NCBI GenBank assembly: GCA_015999765.1
Contig: JAECQR010000003.1
Span: 1 to 64,000 of the forward strand
Direction of reading: 5' to 3'
DNA length: 64,000 bases
Origin: Flavobacteriia bacterium
GTDB taxonomy: Bacteria > Bacteroidota > Bacteroidia > Flavobacteriales > Weeksellaceae
Shown: positions 59,121 through 64,000 of the stretch, one piece after another
Layout of the letters: each line of letters opens with the position of its first letter
Position numbering within the stretch: the stretch's first letter is position 1
The notes under the pieces: model-generated
The model's database searches: none
What the model was told of the DNA's origin: nothing
The model's input: the letters and a program-made list of their open reading frames with translations, nothing else
Position numbers and translations under genes: made by a program

Positions 59121-60449
59121 ATGGCAGAATATAAATTATTACTTCCTTCAATGGGAGAAGGCGTGATGGAAGCGACAGTTATCAGCTGGTTGTTTAATGA
59201 AGGAGACAGCGTAAAAGAGGATGATTCTGTTGTAGAAATTGCAACAGACAAGGTAGATTCGGATGTGCCAACACCAGTTTCAGGGAAAATTATTAAAATC
59301 CTGAAACAGAAAGATGAAGTTGCTAAAATTGGTGAAGCCATCGCTATTCTAGAAGTTGCAGGAGAGAACGGATCGGTTGCAGAGCAGCCTCAGGAACCTA
59401 AAACTGCGGAAGAAGTTAAAACCGATATCCCACAGCTAACAGAGGCAGAAGTACAGGAACTCGATAAAACGGTTTCTATGCCTTCCACTCAGGTATTTTC
59501 CGGGGACATGTATTTATCGCCTTTAGTGAAGAATATCGCCCAACAGGAAAATATTTCGGAAAACGAACTGCAGTCGATTAAAGGAAGCGGTTTAGAAGGA
59601 AGGATTACAAAAGAAGATATTCTGGCTTTTGTCGCTAACCGAGGAAATCAACCCGCTCAGAAAGTTGAAGCGGCTCAGGCTCCAGTTGCTGTACCGAGTC
59701 CGGTTGCTGCACCAGTTTCACCTCCGGTAAAAGTGGCAGAAGGCGACGAAATCATCCAAATGGACAGAGTGCGAAAAATCATTGCCGATGCAATGGTAAA
59801 TTCAAAAAGAACTTCTCCGCACGTAACTTCGTTTATTGAAACCGATGTTACGAACGTCGTAAAATGGAGAACCAAACATAAAGATATTTTCGAAAAACGC
59901 GAAGGTGAAAAACTTACCTATATGCCGATTTTCGTAAAAGCGATTGTAAAAGCAATTCAGGATTTCCCGTTGATCAACGTTTCTGTTGACGGTGATAAAA
60001 TTATCAAGAAGAAAAACATCAATATCGGGATGGCAACTGCACTTCCGGATGGTAACCTGATTGTTCCTGTTATTAAGAACGCTGACCAGCTCTCACTTTC
60101 CGGTCTTGCGAAGGCCATCAATGATCTGGCTTACCGCGCGAGAAACAAAAAACTGAGACCTGAAGATACACAGGGGGCAACTTACACCATCTCGAATGTT
60201 GGGGGCTTCGGAAACCTGATGGGAACGCCGATTATTCCGCAACCTCAGGTCGCTATCCTTGCAGTTGGAGCTATTGTGAAGAAACCTGCTGTTCTGGAAA
60301 CTAAAGATGGCGATGTAATTGCAATCCGTAACCTGATGTTTATGTCACATTCTTACGATCACCGCGTGGTAGACGGATCTTTAGGGGGAATGTTCCTCAA
60401 GCATGTTCACGATTATTTGCAGAACTGGGATCTCAATACCGAAATCTAA
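59121..60449 (+). CDS. 2-oxo acid dehydrogenase E2 component (dihydrolipoyl acyltransferase)
   Basis: 442 residues: one lipoyl domain with the lipoylated Lys in ATDKVDSDVPTP (about residue 43), an E1/E3-binding domain (LSPLVKNIAQQENISENEL, GSGLEGRITKEDIL) near residue 130, an Ala/Pro-rich linker near 180-205, and the catalytic domain with HSYDHRVVDGSLGGMFL (His and Asp of the HxxxDG site). The single lipoyl domain and the SMGEGVMEATV opening fit a branched-chain or general 2-oxo acid E2. No E1 or E3 gene is adjacent. A terminator follows. Confidence 0.93.
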   Translation: MAEYKLLLPSMGEGVMEATVISWLFNEGDSVKEDDSVVEIATDKVDSDVPTPVSGKIIKILKQKDEVAKIGEAIAILEVAGENGSVAEQPQEPKTAEEVKTDIPQLTEAEVQELDKTVSMPSTQVFSGDMYLSPLVKNIAQQENISENELQSIKGSGLEGRITKEDILAFVANRGNQPAQKVEAAQAPVAVPSPVAAPVSPPVKVAEGDEIIQMDRVRKIIADAMVNSKRTSPHVTSFIETDVTNVVKWRTKHKDIFEKREGEKLTYMPIFVKAIVKAIQDFPLINVSVDGDKIIKKKNINIGMATALPDGNLIVPVIKNADQLSLSGLAKAINDLAYRARNKKLRPEDTQGATYTISNVGGFGNLMGTPIIPQPQVAILAVGAIVKKPAVLETKDGDVIAIRNLMFMSHSYDHRVVDGSLGGMFLKHVHDYLQNWDLNTEI

Positions 60450-60473
60450 GCAAAAGCCGGTATTGATCAATAT

Positions 60474-60501
60474 AAACCTTCGGATTTCCGAAGGTTTTTT
60501 T
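60474..60501 (+). terminator. Rho-independent terminator after the E2 gene
   Basis: A 10-bp perfect stem (60474-60483 with 60488-60497), loop ATTT, then a T run. Confidence 0.9.
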
Positions 60502-60535
60502 ATGATATAAAAACAGTCATTAAACGGTGATGTTA

Positions 60536-60558
60536 TTGTGATGGGTTGCATATATTTG
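60536..60558 (+). promoter_or_regulatory. Promoter of the AraC-type regulator gene
   Basis: TATATTTG at 60551-60558 matches TAnnTTTG; TTG at 60536-60538 lies 12 bases upstream. ATG at 60594 follows about 35 bases after the box. Confidence 0.5.
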
Positions 60559-60593
60559 TATAATAATCAGTTGATTGCAAAAAATATGTTAGG

Positions 60594-61421
60594 ATGGAAG
60601 TTAATGTTTACACTCCCCATTTAGCGCTTCAACCTTTTGTTCTGAATATTTCTACCATAAAGGTTATGCTTCCGGAAGGTCTTCCCGAAGTGGTAACACC
60701 ATATCCGCCTACGCCATTTCAGTCGATGCTGTTTTACTGCAATGATCCTGTTTCCATGAGTGGAATGGATGAAGAAAACTTCATAAAGCAGCCTTTTTCT
60801 GTGGTATTAGGTCCTCAGTTTTCCAGGGTCAATATTAAAGTTCATCGTCAACTGCGTGCCATCCGCGTGGATTTCGTGCCAGGCGGAATGTACAGAATTT
60901 TCGGTATTCCTATGCATGAACTGTTTGATAAAGGTTTTGATGCGCAGGATTTATTGGGTTCTGAAATCCGTATCCTTAATGAAGAGCTTCAAAATATTGG
61001 GGATTTATCTGAGGGCAAGAATTTGGTAGAAAAATTTTTAATGCACCGGCTGAACCGCATCAAGTCGGTTCTGCCTTTTGATTCTGCAATGCGGATTCTT
61101 CTGCACCATCACGGTAAATTATCTGTTGAAGGAACTGCTTCGCTTTCCTGTATGAGCATTAAGCAGTTCGAAAGAACCTGTAAGGAACGAATCGGTATGA
61201 ATCCTAAATTATATTCCCGAATTTTAAAATTTTCAAAAGCTTACCGGTTGCGCGAAAACTTCCCTGAGATGAGCTGGACAGCAATTGGTTACGAAGCCGG
61301 TTATTACGACCAAATGCATCTGATTCGCGATTTTAAGGTTTTCGCTGGTGTAAATCCTTCCGTGATCGCGCGGCAGCTTCTGGAAACTCCCATCAGAATG
61401 CAGAAAGATCTTCCGATCTAA
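60594..61421 (+). CDS. AraC-family transcriptional regulator
   Basis: 275 residues. The N-terminal half (about 1-150) is a DUF6597-like sensor domain (TPFQSMLFYCNDP, QPFSVVLGPQF, RVDFVPGGMYRIFGIPMHEL). The C-terminal double helix-turn-helix opens MSIKQFERTCKERIGMNPKLYSRILKFSKAYRL and ends GYYDQMHLIRDFKVFAGVNPS (landmarks around residues 190-255), the usual HTH_18 signature. It reads into the metallopeptidase-like gene 59 bases downstream and may regulate it. Ligand unknown. Confidence 0.9.
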   Translation: MEVNVYTPHLALQPFVLNISTIKVMLPEGLPEVVTPYPPTPFQSMLFYCNDPVSMSGMDEENFIKQPFSVVLGPQFSRVNIKVHRQLRAIRVDFVPGGMYRIFGIPMHELFDKGFDAQDLLGSEIRILNEELQNIGDLSEGKNLVEKFLMHRLNRIKSVLPFDSAMRILLHHHGKLSVEGTASLSCMSIKQFERTCKERIGMNPKLYSRILKFSKAYRLRENFPEMSWTAIGYEAGYYDQMHLIRDFKVFAGVNPSVIARQLLETPIRMQKDLPI

Positions 61422-61480
61422 AATGTCGATTTTTTACTATGATTGCGTGTGGGCTCAAATCTACCTTTGAGAAAAAAATC

Positions 61481-62434
61481 ATGGAAGCACAACACTACAA
61501 TCCTACAAAAAAGTTGCATAAAGCAGCGTTTGTCAGCGTATTCATTTTATTTTTCTGCAGTTTCACTTTAGCACAAAACAAATCCAACAATATTTCGTCC
61601 GTTTCGGGTCTGGAGGAATTAAAAGGTTTTACCCAGAATTATTATTACAGCGCAGGTCACGAAGACAGGGCGCTTAAACTTGCCCAACAGATGGAAGAAG
61701 CGGGACGCTTTTATAAGGAAGAACTCGGCTTCACGCCTCAAATAAAAATGTTTATCCTTGCTCCCCAACATTGGAAAGCATATGCCGCACCGCCACTGCA
61801 CGATGTTTACGGCTTTCCACATAATATTGATAAGGTTCGGCTTGCGGTTGCTGCAGAAGACAACGATTTTTGGCGAAGTTTTCTCAAAAATCCCGATAAG
61901 CTTCCAAACGAAATGAAAAGGCGGGTAACTGCTGCATACGGAACTTCAGGAGGTGAATACAGCATGGAACCTTTCTTTGATTTGCTCGCTATACATGAAA
62001 TGGGACATTCTTATACTTCCCAGGCTGGTCTTAAAACGCAGCGGCACTGGATGGAAGAACTATTTGTAAATATAATGCTTCACACTTACATTGCCGAAAA
62101 GCAAAAAAATCTTCTGCCTGCTTTGGAAACCTTTCCGGATATGGTTGTTAATGCAGGCAGTACCGCTTACAAATACACCAGTCTGGCAGATTTTGAGAAA
62201 TTATATGAAACCATGGGAATGGGTCCTGAGAACTATGGCTGGTACCAGTCGATGCTGCATTCTCAGGCAAAACATATCTATAATGCAGGCGGTAAAAGTG
62301 TAATGAAAAAATTGTGGAAAGCGCTAAAAAATAATCAGCAGGAAATGACTGATGAGGAATTTGCGGCCATGCTTTCACAAGATGTTCATCCTTCCGTTGC
62401 TCATGTTTATCTAAATTGGAACAGTGCGAAATAA
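61481..62434 (+). CDS. Exported zinc-metallopeptidase-like protein (HExxH)
   Basis: 317 residues with an N-terminal export segment (AAFVSVFILFFCSFTLAQ). The ATG at 61481 is used; an in-frame ATG at 61439 would add 14 residues ahead of an already long N-region. The zinc motif LAIHEMGHSYTSQ gives His172, Glu173 and His176, followed by HWMEELFVN with Glu192/193, the likely third ligand (gluzincin pattern with a short spacer). The remainder is alpha-helical (KLYETMGMGPENYGWYQSM, KLWKALKNN). I do not recognise the family by name. Position behind an AraC regulator suggests induced expression. Confidence 0.75.
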   Translation: MEAQHYNPTKKLHKAAFVSVFILFFCSFTLAQNKSNNISSVSGLEELKGFTQNYYYSAGHEDRALKLAQQMEEAGRFYKEELGFTPQIKMFILAPQHWKAYAAPPLHDVYGFPHNIDKVRLAVAAEDNDFWRSFLKNPDKLPNEMKRRVTAAYGTSGGEYSMEPFFDLLAIHEMGHSYTSQAGLKTQRHWMEELFVNIMLHTYIAEKQKNLLPALETFPDMVVNAGSTAYKYTSLADFEKLYETMGMGPENYGWYQSMLHSQAKHIYNAGGKSVMKKLWKALKNNQQEMTDEEFAAMLSQDVHPSVAHVYLNWNSAK

Positions 62435-62480
62435 AAGATTCAGTTCTTTGACATGTTATATCATTTTCATTAATTCAATC

Positions 62481-62511
62481 TTGACTGCCTTTACAGAAAT
62501 TCATATTTTTG
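62481..62511 (+). promoter_or_regulatory. Promoter of the GNAT gene
   Basis: TTG (62481-62483), 20-base spacer, TATTTTTG (62504-62511): a full consensus match. The ATG at 62531 follows 19 bases after the box. Confidence 0.75.
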
Positions 62512-62530
62512 TCTTTAAAACTTAATAAAA

Positions 62531-63004
62531 ATGTTTCAGATCCGAAGAGCAGTTCCCAGCGATACTCCCGTTATTTTTGATTTAATTAAAAAACTTGCAG
62601 TGTACGAGAAATTAGAAGATGATGTAATTACTTCCGTGGAGGAACTTCAGGAAAATATATTTTCAAAAAGCTTTGCGAAGGTTTTAATGGCTGAAGAAGA
62701 TAGGAAACCTGTCGGTTTTGCCCTGTATTTCTACAATTTTTCGACGTTTGTCGGAAAACCGGGGATTTATCTTGAGGATCTCTTTGTTGAGCCTGAATAT
62801 CGCGGAAAAGGCTACGGAAAAGCTTTGCTTATAGAATTGGCTAAGATTGCAAAAGCAGAAGATTGTGGGCGGTTCGAATGGTCAGTTTTGGATTGGAATA
62901 CGCCGTCTATTGAATTCTATAAGGCACTGGGTGCTAAACCGATGGATGACTGGACTGTTTTCCGTCTGGATGCAGCGGGAATAGCCAATCTGTCTGAGAA
63001 ATGA
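62531..63004 (+). CDS. GNAT family N-acetyltransferase
   Basis: 157 residues of the Gcn5-related fold, close to the diamine acetyltransferase-like (SAT1/thialysine) branch: VFDLIKKLAVYEKLEDDV at the N-terminus, GFALYFYNFSTFVGKPGIYLEDLFV in the middle (landmark), the acetyl-CoA loop EPEYRGKGYGKALL, and the C-terminal WSVLDWNTPSIEFYKALGA. A small amine such as a polyamine or lysine analogue is the likely acceptor (inference). Monocistronic. Confidence 0.9.
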   Translation: MFQIRRAVPSDTPVIFDLIKKLAVYEKLEDDVITSVEELQENIFSKSFAKVLMAEEDRKPVGFALYFYNFSTFVGKPGIYLEDLFVEPEYRGKGYGKALLIELAKIAKAEDCGRFEWSVLDWNTPSIEFYKALGAKPMDDWTVFRLDAAGIANLSEK

Positions 63005-63041
63005 GATTGACTTTTTTGTATGTACTTAACCCAATCCTTTA

Positions 63042-63068
63042 TAAAAATAAAGCGGGCTTTAGCCCGCT
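63042..63068 (-). terminator. Rho-independent terminator of the GAF-domain gene
   Basis: A 7- to 8-bp GC-rich stem (63051-63058 with 63061-63068) with a very small loop, followed on the minus strand by T-rich sequence. It is for the leftward gene ending at 63085. Confidence 0.8.
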
Positions 63069-63084
63069 CAAGTTGAATAATTCT

Positions 63085-63534
63085 TTAATAAATTTTTGCA
63101 ATCTCATCGCAAAGCCACTCCAGCATTTCGCGGTCTTCCGCAGTGAAGGGATCTAAAGTGTGCGAATCGATATCGATCTGGCCAATATTTTCGCCATTTT
63201 TAATAATAGGAACCACGATTTCGGCTTTAGTGTCAATCGAACAACTCAGATAGTTGTCCTGATCATGAACATCGGGAACTACAAAAGTTTCGTTTGAAAC
63301 TGCCACCTGTCCACAAATTCCCTTTCCAAAAGGAATGATGGTGTGATCTGTCGCTGCACCTACATAAGGACCCAGGATTAATTCATCTTTATCACCATTT
63401 TTAAAATAAAATCCTGTCCAGTTAAAATAGGGAATTTCCTGGTCAAGGAGTTTACATATTTTCTGAAGTTTAGCCTCAGTATTATGGTTTGGGCTTTCTA
63501 AAATTGAAGAAAGTCGTTTTTTTATTTCTGACAT
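63085..63534 (-). CDS. msrC: GAF-domain protein, free methionine-(R)-sulfoxide reductase-like
   Basis: 149 residues, a single GAF domain matching fRMsr: NWTGFYF, LILGPYVGAATDH, PFGKGICGQVA, VPDVHDQDNYLSCSIDTKAEIVVPI and IDIDSHTLDPF. Two of the three cysteines of E. coli fRMsr are here (in GKGICG and in YLSCS), but the first one, normally before the GICG motif, is not; the area reads AATDHTIIP. Reductase activity therefore would rely on the remaining pair. Gene lies 13 bases after the partial upstream gene, same strand. Confidence 0.8.
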   Translation of the reverse strand: MSEIKKRLSSILESPNHNTEAKLQKICKLLDQEIPYFNWTGFYFKNGDKDELILGPYVGAATDHTIIPFGKGICGQVAVSNETFVVPDVHDQDNYLSCSIDTKAEIVVPIIKNGENIGQIDIDSHTLDPFTAEDREMLEWLCDEIAKIY

Positions 63535-63547
63535 TTTTTTGGTTTTT

Positions 63548-64000
63548 TTAAGAGAACTCTTTTAGTTTTAATTCTTCCTTGTAGCCGAACATTCCGCGTT
63601 CCTTAATCATTTCGGCAACGCCTTCCGGAACCTGGATTTCCCAGCCCGATTCATGATTTGCGATTTTATTAAGGATATCCCGGGAATAGATTTCGGAGTG
63701 ATTCGGATTGTAATCTTTGATATCAACAATCCTTTTATTGTGTTTAAAGTATTTAAACAGCTCCTTGAGATTGTCGCTTACTTTTAAATTATCGGCGTTA
63801 AGCATTTCGTGGGTTTCAGGATCTTTGTACGGATAAAGATAAACCGTCATGTCCTGTCTGAAGAACTTCCCGAACGCCTCCAGAATTCCTCCGGAAAGGC
63901 TTTTGTAGTAGTTTTCATCAAATACATCCAGGAGATTGTTCACGCCCATTGCAACCCCGATTTTTCCGTTGGTATAGTTCGCGAAATAATCAATCAAACG
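63548..64000 (-). CDS. Conserved protein, C-terminal part only (N-terminus outside window)
   Basis: Open from the right edge (no start inside; the first in-frame codons read Arg-Leu-Ile-Asp) to the stop at 63548, 151 codons. Visible: YFANYTNGKIGVAMGVNNLLDVFDENYYKSLSGGILEAFGKFF, and the C-terminal GWEIQVPEGVAEMIKERGMFGY (landmarks). I have a faint recollection of flavobacterial proteins annotated as nicotinic acid mononucleotide adenylyltransferases with this C-terminus, but no adenylyltransferase motif lies in the visible part, so no function is claimed. Upstream partner of the GAF gene in an operon. Confidence 0.75.
   Translation of the reverse strand, partial: RLIDYFANYTNGKIGVAMGVNNLLDVFDENYYKSLSGGILEAFGKFFRQDMTVYLYPYKDPETHEMLNADNLKVSDNLKELFKYFKHNKRIVDIKDYNPNHSEIYSRDILNKIANHESGWEIQVPEGVAEMIKERGMFGYKEELKLKEFS

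Noticed and set aside
60433-60466. Inverted repeat TCAATACCG/CGGTATTGA across the E2 stop codon
   Set aside because: A stronger terminator follows at 60474; the loop is long and there is no T run, so I give it no separate function.

Overview
The window is a chromosomal segment from a low-GC member of the Bacteroidota, most likely family Weeksellaceae (a Chryseobacterium/Kaistella-like organism). The signs are TAnnTTTG promoter boxes, start codons preceded by AT-rich sequence without Shine-Dalgarno, a SusC/SusD pair, a type IX secretion (T9SS) C-terminal domain, a flavobacterial carotenoid operon and the trpEGDCFBA gene order. Both ends cut genes: an M1 aminopeptidase on the left and an unidentified conserved protein on the right. 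I saw no rRNA, tRNA, CRISPR array, integrase or transposase, and no gene-free stretch over 300 bases.

Layout. 1-6.7 kb: housekeeping and envelope genes (M1 peptidase, glutaminyl cyclase, deoxynucleoside kinase, ArsC-like protein, epimerase, DUF493, DUF4197). 6.8-18.0 kb: a polysaccharide-utilisation locus (SusC, SusD, LamG lipoprotein, two GH144-like enzymes, an alpha/beta-hydrolase, GH3 BglX) that I read as a beta-1,2-glucan locus. 18.1-28.4 kb: orphan GltB-like protein, ClC transporter, rpsF-rpsR-rplI, a T9SS-exported adhesin-like protein, threonine dehydrogenase with a degenerate deacetylase, and gamma-glutamyltransferase. 28.4-36.5 kb: a leftward carotenoid operon (crtI, crtB, small protein, crtZ, fused lycopene cyclase, SRPBCC, SDR-DUF2867) divergent from a MarR regulator and a photolyase. 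36.5-42.4 kb: lipid kinase, DUF3298 lipoprotein, gyrB, lysS and a 56-residue lipoprotein. 42.5-49.7 kb: a CzcCBA-type RND metal-efflux operon that also carries a DUF2231-like membrane protein and a cytochrome b561-like protein. 49.7-57.1 kb: a complete tryptophan operon. 57.2-64 kb: lipB, an exported peptide-deformylase-like protein, a monooxygenase, an E2 acyltransferase, an AraC regulator, a zinc-peptidase-like protein, GNAT and a GAF-type sulfoxide reductase.

The most notable system is the control and decoration of the trp operon. Upstream of trpE lies a 24-residue leader peptide with three consecutive Trp codons, followed by mutually exclusive protector, antiterminator and terminator helices: a textbook ribosome-mediated attenuator. 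Its -7 promoter box is so close to the start codon that the leader mRNA may be leaderless. The operon also carries heptanucleotide (7-nt period) repeat tracts, including coding ones at the start of trpG and trpA; a four-helix-bundle (S23-type) gene with an in-frame stop, flanked by inverted heptamer tracts, between trpE and trpG; two copies of an interspersed repeat; and, just after trpA, a 21-bp perfect GC-rich palindrome. Other points for follow-up are the glucan locus, a deacetylase-fold protein without its metal ligands, and an exported deformylase homologue with Cys replaced by Asp at a metal-ligand position.
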